The position numbers and the translations under genes were made by a program. A model generated the notes under the pieces. That model worked only from the letters and a program-made list of their open reading frames with translations. It had not been told where the DNA came from and searched no databases. A stretch of DNA of 64,000 nt, taken from positions 227,879,979-227,943,978 of the forward strand of contig JBOZIK010000001.1 of assembly GCA_051453625.1 (NCBI GenBank). The letters are read 5' to 3'. Shown one piece after another: positions 12,446-23,777 of this stretch. The DNA is from Welwitschia mirabilis. Lineage: Eukaryota > Gnetophyta > Gnetopsida > Welwitschiales. The stretch's first letter is position 1. Every line of letters starts with the position of its first letter.

Positions 12446-14094
12446 TGTCACATTTAGGCTTTCAAGGTCTAAGATTATAAATAATTCTTAATGCTATAGA
12501 GCCTCAAGATAGTTTAATTACTGCATGTATTTATTTTCTAACGTAATTGGTGTAATTTTATTATGAAACTTTTATGATATAATTACTCTCATTTTGTAAT
12601 AATCATAATATTACCTTTGTTAAAAATTCTTAGTAATCTAATTATGATTTTTTAGTGGTTAAATTATTGTAACTCTTGCGCTTATATCTATTTAAACTAG
12701 AAAATAGTTTTTATGTGGCTTTTGGAAATTAGTTATTATTATAATAATTGCATGATGAACATTGTTATTTATTGTTAAGATATTAATGCATCTAGTGGCC
12801 TGATAAGGAATTAAATAAGGGGTTACAAAATTTGTACCAATTTCACCACCTTAACCACCCTCCTTTATGATGATGTCTATTACTTTTCTGATGTCTTTTC
12901 GCATTCAACATTCTCATTCTATAAATAGGACATTCTTCTCCTCTCATTTTGTATCTTTAGAATCCTTTGCTATCGAATCTTAAAGTTTGGCTAAGTAATA
13001 GAACCTTAAAACCTTAGAATCTTTAAGAGTCTCGAGTCTTTGTTTAAATTTGAATATGGTTTCATGATCTTTCATCTACTTTAAGGTATGGTTTTTGGTT
13101 TTTAATTTATTTTCTTACATGACTCTTATCTCTTGCATCTCAAATAGTTTTTATTTTGAATGTTCTCAATCTTTATTTAATTCTTGTAAGGTTTATCTTG
13201 CATATCATTTAAAGTTTGCATGTTTATTTATATTATATACATCCTATGTTAGTGTTTTCTTAGGAAGTTTACATTTCAACCTTTTTCCATCTTGTCTAAG
13301 TCTTATGATGCATTGTTGTGGATTTTACTTATTTGGATATTGACCTTGGCTTGATGATTTTTAAATAATAAAATTAAAACTGGTTAGGGTAACTAGTTCT
13401 TTGGACTTAAGGGAGTGATACTCTCTGAAGGGAGTCCCAAGGTTGTGGGACTGAACTTCCAGGGTGAATAGGAAAAATGTGATCAATTTACCATTTATCT
13501 TTCTTGGATTGTATGTAACTGGGTTACTGAAAATCTATTATGAAGTAACTGTAAAGGATAATTAATTAAAAATGGAGCCTTAGTCATATCTTGATTATTC
13601 TTGCTATTCCTTTCTTGCTCCTGGGAACCCTATTATTAACCACTCCTTACCATGGATGATCATACTGGGATTATAATGATCTCACAATTCTCATACTATA
13701 TTATATCCATAGGTTTAGATACTAGTATGGATTCTAGTCATTAAGAAAGAAGTACTTTTTGCTAATGGATTGGGATACTTTTGTTACTTATTTCTTACTT
13801 TATGTACTTATAGCTGTAACATGTGAGAGAGTACTATTATTTTAATTTTTCTATGAACGTTATGTAAACATGAAAGTCTCCTATTAGTTTATAGAACTAT
13901 TTAAATTTTAACTTGTTCTTCATCATGTTATTATCATGTTGTTTTTACCTCTTATAATCACATTTTGGTATTATATTGAGATTTTATTTAAAACATGATA
14001 AATTTGTAATTTAGTGCATAGTCATGATGAGAAACATTGAAAACATTGCATTAAGTAACATTCATAGTTTTGGTTTAAAAACTAGAGCATTACA
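12446..14094 (+). mobile_element. G1: gypsy-type 3' LTR (~1.65 kb)
   Basis: Begins TGTCACATTT right after a polypurine tract and ends near CATTACA, giving TG...CA termini and a length in the range of long gypsy LTRs. A clear TATA box (TCTATAAATAGG) at 12,918-12,929 lies about 475 bp in, with the plausible U3/R boundary just downstream. The stretch 13,380-13,470 is more GC-rich than its surroundings. The partner LTR was not found in the window, so this is either the right end of a truncated element or a solo LTR with remnant. It is flanked on both sides by AGATGTCT-type sequence, which suggests insertion into M1's flank. Confidence 0.55.
12918..12929 (+). promoter_or_regulatory. TATA box of G1 LTR
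   Basis: TCTATAAATAGG matches the plant TATA consensus and is placed as expected for an LTR promoter. It is one of the best-preserved promoter elements in the window. Activity is not implied. Confidence 0.6.
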
Positions 14095-14109
14095 CATCAT
14101 CATCATCTT

Positions 14110-14480
14110 ACTAGTACAGACTGACTTTAGTATAGCATAGACATCTTTGACTTGATAGATGTCTCTTATCATTCCATTTAGCATAGACATCTTTTAGTTA
14201 ATGATGTTTATCTTCATTTGCAAATCAAAATGAGCATAGCTGTCTTCTAAATGGCAGATCTATGTCTAACATAGATGTCTTTTGCTTTATAGACATCTAT
14301 CTTCAACTTTATCTAAACTTGATAAGTTGTGAACTAAATCATCTCTACTCTTATAGCATCATTATCCTTTTATACAAATCTTATGTAGTGCCTTAAAAAT
14401 TGTTTTTTTTGGCCAATGGTAGTTTTTGTTTGCATTTAGGATGTCTTGTCAACTTTAGAGATGTCTTTAATAGCCTATCT
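14110..14480. repeat. AGATGTCT/AGACATCT repeat block
   Basis: At least eight copies or one-mismatch variants of the motif in both orientations, for example atagacatcttt and gatagatgtct around 14,135-14,160. Resembles the blocks beside M1, M2 and at 48,240-48,660. Lies immediately right of the G1 LTR, so it may be the continuation of the M1 flank that G1 interrupted. Confidence 0.6.
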
Positions 14481-15071
14481 ATACACAAAACACACTACAT
14501 TTTGATAAGTGACATCATCAAAATAAGGATCTTGCCAATAATCATGGAAGTTTTAATCTTGAAACTTAAGGTTATATAAAGATAAAAACAATGTGAAAAA
14601 TTATAAGCTATGAAGACATAATGATAGGTTAAATCAATTATTTACCTTTATTAATAATACTATACAAGGATCAGACTTCACTAGATAGATAAATTATACA
14701 TGCATCTCTTTTTCATTACTTGATTACACATTGTTGTTTATTTAATGTAAAAAAGTAAAACATCTAAGAGAGATACACCAACAAATATAGTAAGTTATTA
14801 ATGGAAAATCATAACAATAACTACTAGCCCCAACCCCTATATGGAATTCATAATAAAATTATTCTACAAAGATGGAGAGAAAATACAGACTTCTAACTTA
14901 AGCTTAATAAATGGATTATTATATAATATATTTTAACACAGGATTCAAAGATAGAGAAGACATCACGATTATATGTTGATATGTTAATGAAGATATCAGA
15001 AGACAGAGATTCCAACGACCTATCCATTTTAGCATACAAAAGATTAATGATGGATGCTATAGAAGATCATG
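14481..15071. other. No gene recognised
   Basis: AT-rich. A short open frame from 14,981 runs into the next gap and reads without stops (LMKISEDRDSNDLSILAYK...). It resembles nothing I know, and its better-kept frame next to CpG-rich sequence is noted as a finding. Confidence 0.4.
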
Positions 15072-15171
15072 NNNNNNNNNNNNNNNNNNNNNNNNNNNNN
15101 NNNNNNNNNNNNNNNNNNNNNNNNNNNNNNNNNNNNNNNNNNNNNNNNNNNNNNNNNNNNNNNNNNNNNNN
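15072..15171. other. Assembly gap (100 N)
   Basis: Default-length gap. The right edge is an unusually CpG-rich segment, so the missing sequence may be GC-rich and hard to sequence. Confidence 0.99.
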
Positions 15172-15255
15172 ACTGCGTTCAGCTCGGACGTCCCGGTTAT
15201 CAGGGCGGACGTCCCGTCTGGCACAACTTCTGAATTTCTGCAGATAACAAAGTGT
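15172..15255. repeat. CpG-rich island with repeated GGACGTCC core
   Basis: Within about 50 bases there are around eight CG dinucleotides, in a window where CG is otherwise rare. The motif cggacgtcccg occurs twice, about 24 bases apart, and contains the palindrome GGACGTCC. Base use is unlike everything around it. It could be the edge of a recently inserted, not yet decayed element or of a satellite. Confidence 0.7.
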
Positions 15256-15755
15256 TGAAACCAGTTTCTTCATTCATCATTGAAACTTATTATCTCTACA
15301 GTCACATCTTATAAGGATTTCTCTTTATTGAAAATAGTAAGGTATTTGTAATACTTAGTGTATCTAAAAGGTGTATAAGAAGATCAAATAAAGGCATGAT
15401 GTAGATGAAGAATGTGCATTTAACACAATAGCAATAGCTTCGTATGCAAATAGGCCACTTCATATGGAATAAATATCATTATTCAACTGTGAAAAATATG
15501 AGAAATTATTTTATAAATTTTTTATTAATTTAAAAATATTTACATAATATATACTTTTATTTATTCCTATGAGATAAAATACATTATTTGAAAATGTATG
15601 GTCATGGTATGCCCATGATATTTCACTACTTATATTACTAGCTCCTAACCACTATCTTTGACATATGGAATGTATATATCTAACATTTGGCCAAGTGATA
15701 TCTATTAGTATTTTCTTATGAACATGATTACAAGCATTGACTAATTGCAACTACT
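15256..15755. other. No gene recognised
   Basis: AT-rich sequence up to the start of element A. No open frame or repeat pairing that I can assign. The last five bases (15,751-15,755, CTACT) are the left target duplication of element A. Confidence 0.5.
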
Positions 15756-15948
15756 TATTAGGACACTAATAAATTAGACTATAGTACTATGCTTATGAAA
15801 AATGAAAACCCTAGTGGAAGCCTAGTTAGCTGGTTTTGCCTATAAAAGTAATATTGTCATTTGAAAAAGAGAGGAAAAATAAATTTTTTTTTTGAAATTG
15901 TTTCTTTCTTGTTTTTTCACTTTCTTTCTTGCTATTTAGATTTTTGTA
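15756..15948 (+). repeat. 5' LTR of element A
   Basis: Starts TATTAGGACACTAATAA and ends TTTTTGTA. Matches the 3' LTR at 23,583-23,777 through blocks such as gaggaaaaataaa. A TATA box CTATAAAAGT sits at 15,840-15,849. The LTR is short, as in several plant copia lineages. Confidence 0.88.
15840..15849 (+). promoter_or_regulatory. TATA box in 5' LTR of A
   Basis: CTATAAAAGT, near the plant consensus, about 85 bp into the LTR. The same place in the 3' LTR reads TTGTAAAAGT, a decayed version. Confidence 0.6.
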
Positions 15949-15950
15949 TA

Positions 15951-15962
15951 TGGTATGATAGC
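15951..15962 (+). promoter_or_regulatory. Primer-binding site of A (initiator tRNA-Met type)
   Basis: TGGTATGATAGC matches 10 of 12 bases of the complement of the initiator tRNA-Met 3' end (TGGTATCAGAGC), two bases after the LTR. This places minus-strand priming and confirms element orientation. Confidence 0.85.
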
Positions 15963-18900
15963 TTAGCCTATGATTCCTAGGTATTTTAAGTGGCTTATTG
16001 CCTTATTGCATGCCTTCACATGTTTTCATGTGCTTTGCCACACTTCTTTTATTGCAAAATTCTTAGGCTTTGGCCTAGGGTTTATTGGTTTCCTATGTTT
16101 TGCATTGTATGTTCTAGATTTTTGTAACTTCTAATTTATTTTGCATTCATCATAGTATACATTACATGCAATCTTTAGTTGCAAAATTGGTTTTTGTAAG
16201 AACACAATGCCATTGTGAGGAAAACAACATTGAAGGTCTCTTGTGGTTCTATTTTATGCCATATTTTTTAGTTTTATCTAGTTTTTAGTAAAAACAAGAA
16301 GCCTTTTAATGCCTGCAAAATGAAAATAAGAGATATTATTTGATTTGTATTCTACATTTTTTATTTAATGAGCTAATTTATCACTTCTAGCTTCTTTTGC
16401 CTATGTAATTATGCTTAGTTTTTCTAAGGAATGTTACTAAACTCATTTCTGAAAGAGGTTATAGAATATGTTTTGGTATTTAATAGTGCTATAGTATTAT
16501 AGTAGAGGTATAGATATCTATTAAATAACATCACATCATTATCACAAAGGTTGAAGTCCATCTGCAAATTTAATATCATGCTCTAATGCATATGCAGTTA
16601 GACTTATTCTTAGACCATCATCAAATTTTCATCTTTCATAATATTTTATGTCTCGTAATGTGATTTTAAAGGCTTTGTGATGTGCCTTTACCAAATAAGT
16701 ACATGGTGGAAAAAGAAAAAGCACCTTCTGTGTCCTACTCCTTCCATTGCTACTATGTCCTAGTTTTGAGATCATGCTGATTCTATGTAATTGCATACAT
16801 CTCACTATGATGGATCTCTCATAGTTTTTGTTGGATAGATATTATTATTATTATTTTTGTAGAATGCCTTCTCTAGAAGACTACATTTTTAATTAGGCAA
16901 CATTTCTTTTTAGTGAGCTAATGCTTCTTCGAGAGTTTTTCTGCATCTTTATGCACTTGTAGCACCATCATTTCTGCAACTCATAACTTTAAGCAAATAA
17001 AAATCCCAACACTAGTACATCTTATTGCCTCTATCTCCTACAAGGTGGTGGTAAAATTATGTTAAATGCTTATTTGAAGCATAACTTCTAGTGCTTTATC
17101 ACCCACAATACATCATTCTTTATCCCTTTAATATCTTAATACTAATGTTGTTACAAATACTAGTACTAATATTAGTGTTATTACCGGTAAGCTTAAAATT
17201 AAAATTTATTATAGTAACATCTCCTCTGTTACACTTTCTATGATGCCCTTTCCTAGATATAGACATCCACTGATCACACCCTAGAGACTCCTCAAGAGAG
17301 TTGTTATTAGTGCTGCACCTATAACTTGTTATTGGATAAGTCATCTAGTTTATCTTGTTCAACAAGAAGTGATGTCTTTATAGATCCATTTCAAGTGATA
17401 TGTAGGGACTCACTAGATGGAAAATGCATCTCCATAATCTCATTTAAACTAAATGCTAATGATCTCTTTGTATTTCATTGGCTAGGGCTAATTCTACTTT
17501 TACTAAAGCCTTTGCTAGATGTGGTTTTACTACATTGTTTTTCATTTGTTTTGTATTCTATACTTGTCTACTTGCATTTCTTCTCATTCCTTTACCTCTA
17601 TAAGTCATTATTTATTCTAAAAATTTCCCATCATTTCACTAACACCTATGATTTAATGAATCATTTGGTGCTCATTTTGATGGCGAAATCAAATGATATA
17701 GCAAACACAAGTGATATCTAGAGTGACAAAAATATTTATAGTTATAATAATTTGCAATGTCTACACATGTGAATTAACATCACATAATTGTTTTAATCTA
17801 ATAGCACATACATATGTTATCTATATTATTAATGCTATCTTTATATCAAGTTTTATGCATACATAGATTTTTAGCTTATTGCTAGCTTTTGACTCATTCC
17901 TGTGAACGTCTAATTTTAACTAAGATTTTAATTTACTTTGGTGCACAAGAATTTTTAGTGCATTTTTTAGCTTTATTGAATTTTTTTAAGTTTGCAGGGT
18001 TTTTTTAAACTATTATAATCCCATTAACTTGGTTTTTATTGCATTGAGTTAAGTTTGGATGTGAAAAAAAATCCACTTAACTTGATTTTTTACTAAGATC
18101 TCATTTCACTTATAATTTAGATATATTAAGTTAAGTTGGAATGTTGAGCAAGAAAATGCAAGTTCATTTTTTCTTTTTTTTTTTTGGTCTTGATTTTGAT
18201 TTTATACTTAATACTAGCTTAAACATTTAATAATTCTTAAGGCTTATAATTAAAAATTTCTTACACCTTAATCACTTAATATACTTCATTGGTAATAAGC
18301 TTTGATTAGTGATGAGAATAGGGAGCCTTACATAGACATCAATCTGTATCAAGCTAAACTATGCTCTAAGCCTATTTTGTAATCTTTAATTATGATAATT
18401 TCACAGTCAAGTTATGTTGAGAGTTGTGCCTCTCTTAAGAAAAACTTTCATAAGAATCATAAGGCCTAGATTGTCACACATGTCTTGATAATTAAAGGTG
18501 TACTATATGAAGACTAGAGGCATATTGGCATGATTTACTTAAACTCCCCCTTAATAGGAGTATGTAGTTGAGATAACTAAACTAGCTAATAACTTGGAAA
18601 TCCATAGATATGATTCATACTTTATCTTTTTATACCTTTTTAAGACAAGGGCCACACCCTTAAAAAGGATTTAGTCACTACCCTTATTAGAGAAATACTT
18701 AAAATCAATCAAGATTTTAGTTAATCATCTAATGATTTAGATCTCCTAAATTATAATTTATGATTTTCACATAAGGATTCATTAACAAATTTACTTTATT
18801 TTTCTTATGCATTCAATTATTATGGATTGGATTTATTACTTATTTATCATACATTTGTGGATTGAATAGATCATTTAACTTGTGAATTAAGTAGTATCCA

Positions 18901-19150
18901 TTTTATTAAATCTACCTCTCTGTTGTAACTCTTTTTTGGCATTTTTTATGTCATTATGATTTGGATAGATTATTTGAACTCATGAATGTGAGTAATATTC
19001 TTAATAAGATAAACTACATCATTTCATTTTTTCTATCATTTCTTTCTCACCTTGAGTTGATAAATATTCTTTATATGAAGCATAGATCCATTTGTCAATT
19101 ATGGATGTGAGTAAGATCTCCTTGAAATTCGAATATATCCAATAACTAAT
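15963..19150 (+). other. Long leader of element A, no gene
   Basis: About 3.2 kb separates the primer-binding site from recognisable gag, unusually long for copia. An open frame at 17,326-17,721 (131 codons, Leu/Phe-rich, probably spurious) has no recognisable product. The right part (about 18,000-18,900) is homologous to leaders of B (30,340-31,400) and D (53,950-54,700), so a long leader is a shared trait of the family. T-rich throughout. Confidence 0.6.
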
Positions 19151-19189
19151 CACCTCTTATTTTACTTACTCCAACTTTGGCAATCTTGA

Positions 19190-20110
19190 AGTAAAAGTTT
19201 TAGATGCTATTAAATACATTTATACTAGTTTTGGAAACTAAAATCATGGTTGACATTAGAGTCACTCTTAAAGATAATTAGAGTTAGAAAAATTGGCATA
19301 AAAATTCCATGTCTATAATGCACATATATGGTTTTGATACCAATTTCTTATAATGGAGTTGATAGAAACTATGAGAAAATATATGGCTTTATAGATTATA
19401 GTAAGACTAACTACATCAAATTTATCACATTACAAGATATATTCTATTCCATGAATGATTTGGAGCTTATCAATCTCATCACAAGCATGAATAACTTGCA
19501 TTATGAAAAAGGGAAGATGCAATTATTGATTACATAAATGACTGATATCAAGAATAAGGTTGCTAATATTGACCTATAAAACCAAGTATGCATACTTATG
19601 TCAACTTGATTAGATGTTATTTATAGGATCCATCTTTATGTAGTTACATTATATTACTACATGATAGCAGGCAACTATAGTAAATAATATTTAATATAGT
19701 TAATAAGAACCTTATAAATATCAAAGCACAATTCAAATTTTATAGTACTTTGTCCTCTAAAGCTACATTCAAAGTATTTCATAGTTATAGTAGATCTCAT
19801 TTTAATAACCAATATCTAATAAAATAGCCTTCTAATGTTAAACATCATGACAAAGTTAAAGCTCCTTAGAAATAGTAATAAGCTATGCCTTCTCAATGTC
19901 ATTCATCTTAGTCTAATAAGAACATCACACCAAAATACTGCTATCTAAAAAAGAATATGTATCAGTCTTCATGATGCAGAAAACAACATCATACTATAAA
20001 TTTTTTTTAGAACCCTTGAGATAAAATTAAATCTACTCCTAAGGTGAATATAGTTATTGATAACTCTAGTTCTCTAGATAATGCTGAATGATACATATCT
20101 AATGCCATGT
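19190..20110 (+). pseudogene. Gag remnant of A
   Basis: Open piece 19,328-19,537 includes GFIDYSKTNYIKF and ELINLITSMNNLHYEK, homologous to regions of B (about 31,900-32,150) and D (about 58,950-59,080). A degraded zinc knuckle follows around 19,955-19,996: one Cys and the His remain, another Cys is now Ser, and TGA stands before the second Cys. In a live element it would form the particle and bind genomic RNA. Several in-frame stops. Confidence 0.7.
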
Positions 20111-20159
20111 TTCAAAGTCATTATTTTATGTGTATGACTCAAATCATACCTTATGAAAG

Positions 20160-20400
20160 ATCTTGAATTTTGGATACTAATACAAATAGGCATATGACAT
20201 GTAGGCCTGACTATTTTAATGACTTTGTACTATAGCCTAGTCAAGCTTATTTGTTAGATAGAACTCTCATTCTTATGAAAGGTTATGGTATTTTCACCTT
20301 TAACTTGCCTTCTCTCATAGTGAAGACTCTCATCTTCTGTATGTCCCGTTTAGAAGGTTACATTTTATTTTTATTTTTACATTTATTAGAGAAGATTACT
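20160..20400 (+). pseudogene. Protease region of A
   Basis: ILDTNTNRHM is followed by a well-kept stretch ending near FNLPSL (20,168-20,320). The active site at 20,173-20,181 reads D-T-N where copia has D-T-G or D-S-G: Asp remains but Gly is Asn. Homologous segments are in C (D-T-S at 51,522), D (N-T-G at 59,735) and E (63,500 region). Confidence 0.75.
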
Positions 20401-20639
20401 CTATATTCATAAGAAAGAATTTCATAGGTATTTTTTATGCTTCTTAAAATCTTATTATGAAGAGCTATATGGATGAAAAAATAATGCATCTTTAAGGATG
20501 TGTTGACATGTGTGAAATTGTAGCTTTTAAGGATGGAAAAATGATGGGTCTTTAAAATCTTATCATTGATTTTATGACATGATCATTTGATTCATACCAA
20601 TTCTTATTCTTTGATTGTAATGCATGAGAATGAGCATTG

Positions 20640-21620
20640 ACTTTACTCTCTATTCTATGTAATTTTCCTTAATGCAAAGCATGTATAATGGATAAAGCTA
20701 TATGACAACATTTTTCTCCTAGAAAGTGATGCACTAATCACAAGATTCTATTTATTAATAGTGATCTATGTGGTTATATGCTAGTATTTGTAATCTAAGG
20801 ATATTACTACTTTATATGCTTCATGAATGATTTTTTTCTATCACTTGGGTGTATTTTAAGGAATCCAAGTCTCTTACTTTAAGTTGAATATTTTCAAGAT
20901 ATTCGAAGAAAAATTGAAAAAGAAAACCAATAACAAGATAAAGGATTTTCATTTTAACAATGGTGTAGAATGCACATTAGCTAAATTCAAGGACTTACTT
21001 ACTTTATAAGGCATTCATCATTTGAAGACATGTCCAAAAATGTTTTAACAAAATGGCATTACTAAATAGCTTAATTGACTCACTACAACTATGATACATT
21101 CAATGATGTACTTTAATGGATGCAATTCTTACTCATGGATAAAGTTGTTATAGTCTATCTTAATAATTATATTGGTCATCCTTCTAAAAAAGGTGTTTCC
21201 CCTATCAAAAAATAGATTAGATACAATCCTACTTGAAATCATATTCATATGTTTGAATGTAAGTCCTATGTTCATATTTTCACTAAAAATTATAATAAGC
21301 TTAGTGCACATGCTCAAGTAATCATCTTTGTAATATTATCATTTCTCATGATTGATCTTTTTTTAAAATATTATAGAATTTTTCTAATTTTAATNNNNNN
21401 NNNNAATCTACATCCTTCCTCTCATCTTATGATTTTTTTTAATGATTAGTATCCTATAGTTGAGGGAATAGATGTGTCAGTCAATCTAATCTATTAGTTC
21501 TTCCTAGCCAAAATGGTTTGTTCATAATACAACTTAAAGGAAATAAGAACTTTTGTATTCTTAGCACATGTGAATATCATTCCAATGACAACTTATTAGG
21601 CTTTCCTAGAAAGAATGCTA
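20640..21620 (+). pseudogene. Integrase remnant of A
   Basis: Degraded integrase core in several frames. The piece around 21,040-21,120 contains FNKMALLNSLID, the place of the conserved Q-Q-N-G-x-A-E-R-x-N motif. The same region in C (52,160-52,500) is clearer. A 10-base run of N at 21,395-21,404 interrupts the C-terminal part. Confidence 0.6.
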
Positions 21621-21639
21621 ACATATTCCAAAGATAAAA

Positions 21640-22500
21640 ATGAAGTACTTGATTAGAATTTACTTTACAAGATATTTGTGATGATAAAAAGGGGAAAATT
21701 AGCATTAGAAAACGTTCTTATGCATTTGTAGATGATGATGAGAAGTTCATTTCATATTTTATGGTGATCCAACCTCTTTCAAAGATGTCATTCTACATGA
21801 TCACTATGTATAATCCATAAGAAAGAATATAATAAACTTATGAAAAATGGTACATGGAAGTTGATTGATCTTTTATTAGATTACATACTATTACCTAACA
21901 AATGGATTTTTTATAACAAGTGAATAATACCCTTGAAGGTCACAAAGCTCAGCTTGTTATAATAGGCCTACATTAAAGAAAAGAATTAGGCTATAATGAA
22001 GTCTTTACACTAATAGTTAAATGGGCTACCATTAGAACTGTAATTGCCTTAGTAACTCATAAGTGATGGAAGATGCACCACTTAGACATTAAGACTAACT
22101 TTCTCAATAAGGATCTTAAAGAACAAATATATATGATGTAATCAAAGTGTTTTAAAGTTAAAGTTAGGAAACAGAAATTATGTAAACTAATTTAGTTACT
22201 ACATGAGATAGAACAAGATCTAAGAGCTTGATACACTAAATTGACTAGTTACTTATGTGACTATAAGGATTTTGATATTATATTATTTATTAAATCCAAT
22301 GAAAACAAATCTACATATATATTTATTTAGGTAAATAACATGTTGATAATTGATAGCAATGAAATGGATGTGAATTATACAAGGATTACTTTAAGTAAGG
22401 AATTTAAAATATTTGATCTAGGATTATCTAGATTCTAATTTGGTATAGAAATTGAGTAAAGAAAGAATGAAAGATTCTTAAAGTAAGTAAATTAAAGACT
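21640..22500 (+). pseudogene. Reverse transcriptase remnant of A
   Basis: Copia RT with landmarks in order: KLMKNGTWKLIDL near 21,835, VKWATIRTVIALVTHK then HHLDIKTNFLNKDLK at about 22,015-22,125, and the active-site box at 22,328-22,339. There Y-V-D-D has become stop-V-N-N, both Asp changed to Asn by G-to-A. The following SKEFKIFDLGLSRF is well kept. The catalytic site is destroyed. Among the plus-strand copies here this is the best-preserved RT; C lacks it, and B and D do not reach it. Confidence 0.88.
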
Positions 22501-22559
22501 CAATTTAGAAATTTGAATTGAAAAATTCCAAATAAGCTATTACATCTTTGGAATAGAAT

Positions 22560-23250
22560 TCAAAAATTAATATTGATGAACACTTGAAATCAGTAAATAA
22601 ACATCAAAATAAAAGAATAATTGGTAGTCTTATTTATGTTACTAACACTAGACTTAATATCTCATACATGATTAGTGTCTTATATAGAGATCTTCATGTG
22701 TCTAAGGTAATTCATCTAAACAATGCTCTAAGAGTACTAAGATACTTGAAGAAGATAAAAGACTTAATTCTTACATACAAGAGAAACTCTAAATTTATCC
22801 TTAAGACATACTTTAACTCAAACTTTGTTAGAGACTTGAAAACTTCCTTATAACATCAAGATATTTATGTTTTTAGAAGAATTACCTTTGTCTTAGTAAT
22901 ATAAGCATTAGAACCTAATAGTTCGATTTCCTATAGAAGTAGAATATATAGCTACATTAGAAGCCTATAGAGAAATTAAATGGTTAAGAAAACTTCTAGA
23001 AGAAATGAATTTAAAATGGATAAAAGCAATTAAGCTCTTCAGTAATAAGATATCTACTACTAGTGCATCATGATATAACAAAAAACTTTTGTATTAGAGC
23101 CCATAAAATTAAAGAACTTATATCATAAGTAGTAATTATATCATTGTATTATTTAATCATTAAATAAACCTCTTATATCGTAATGAAACTGCTTGCCCAA
23201 GAAAAGTTGTAGTACTTTCAATCTAAAATAGAATTAATTACAAGTTAACT
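22560..23250 (+). pseudogene. RNase H region of A
   Basis: Open piece 22,584-22,853 (89 residues) contains RIIGSLIYVTNTRLNISYM and ALRVLRYLKK, the RT/RNase H connection of copia elements. From 22,935 another frame gives VEYIATLEAYREIKWLRKLL, the RNase H core. A frameshift separates the two. This is the most easily recognised coding stretch in the window. Confidence 0.9.
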
Positions 23251-23317
23251 TAACTCATTATGTTAAATATATTAAAATTTATTTAACTTTAAAAGTTATT
23301 GCAAAAAGCCTTTCTTA

Positions 23318-23410
23318 ATCATAGTACTATGGGATGTGTAGTATAATTTTTCTTAGCACTATGAGATGCATAATACAATTTTTTCTAATAGTATAGGATG
23401 TGTTATGCAT
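23318..23410 (+). repeat. 3' untranslated tandem sub-repeat of A
   Basis: Three imperfect units of about 35 bp, each around TAGTACTATGGGATGTG followed by an AT-rich tail. Homologous sets occur in C (53,438-53,545) and, on the other strand, in E (60,210-60,298), always between RNase H and the purine tract. A family hallmark that could act in 3'-end formation, but this is unknown. Confidence 0.75.
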
Positions 23411-23570
23411 GAATCCTATTTTTACAAGATTTATTGTAAAATTGAACTAGTGCTTTAAGAAGTAGTTATCTGAGATGGTAACTCCTTTTAGGAGTTTTTA
23501 TTATAAGATGCATTCCACATGTTTTCCTCTAGAAACTCTAGTTTCCTTATAAGAGAGGGTATTTCCATGT

Positions 23571-23582
23571 TAATAGAAGAAT
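23571..23582 (+). promoter_or_regulatory. Degenerate polypurine tract of A
   Basis: TAATAGAAGAAT directly before the 3' LTR. The better-preserved equivalents are AGGGTGGGAAT in C (53,702-53,712) and AAGGGGAAAT on the minus strand in E (60,025-60,034). Confidence 0.55.
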
Positions 23583-23777
23583 TACTAGGGCACTAATAAG
23601 TTGGATCATAGTACTACTCTTAGGGAAAATAAAACCTATAGTGGAAACTTAGTGGGATATGCTTAGTTGTAAAAGTAAGCTCTATTAATTAGGAAAAAGA
23701 GGAAAAATAAAATTTATTTTTTAAAATTTTGTCTTCCTTGTTTTTTAGCTCTCTTTCTTGCTTTATAATTTTTTGCA
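23583..23777 (+). repeat. 3' LTR of element A
   Basis: Starts TACTAGGGCACTAATAAG, ends TTTTTGCA, 195 bp. Followed by CTACC, the right target duplication. Confidence 0.88.

Larger units (their letters stand above)
15756..23777 (+). mobile_element. A: full-length Ty1/copia retrotransposon
   Basis: An 8.0-kb element with all structural parts present: 5' LTR 15,756-15,948, primer-binding site at 15,951, long leader, gag, protease, integrase, RT, RNase H, a tandem sub-repeat, purine tract and 3' LTR 23,583-23,777. The LTRs are 193 and 195 bp and align along their length. The flanking pentamers are CTACT and CTACC, a target duplication with one change. The outer bases are TA..(G/C)A rather than TG..CA, consistent with C-to-T decay. 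The LTRs look only about three-quarters identical by eye, so the insertion is old. A 10-base gap lies in the integrase/RT junction. Confidence 0.9.

Noticed and set aside
17326-17721. 131-codon frame as a membrane protein gene
   Set aside because: Leu/Phe-rich frames arise easily in T-rich DNA. No homology, no promoter, and it lies in an LTR element leader.
21395-21404. Ten-base gap as a biological break in A
   Set aside because: A short N run is a sequencing or assembly ambiguity, and homology continues on both sides.
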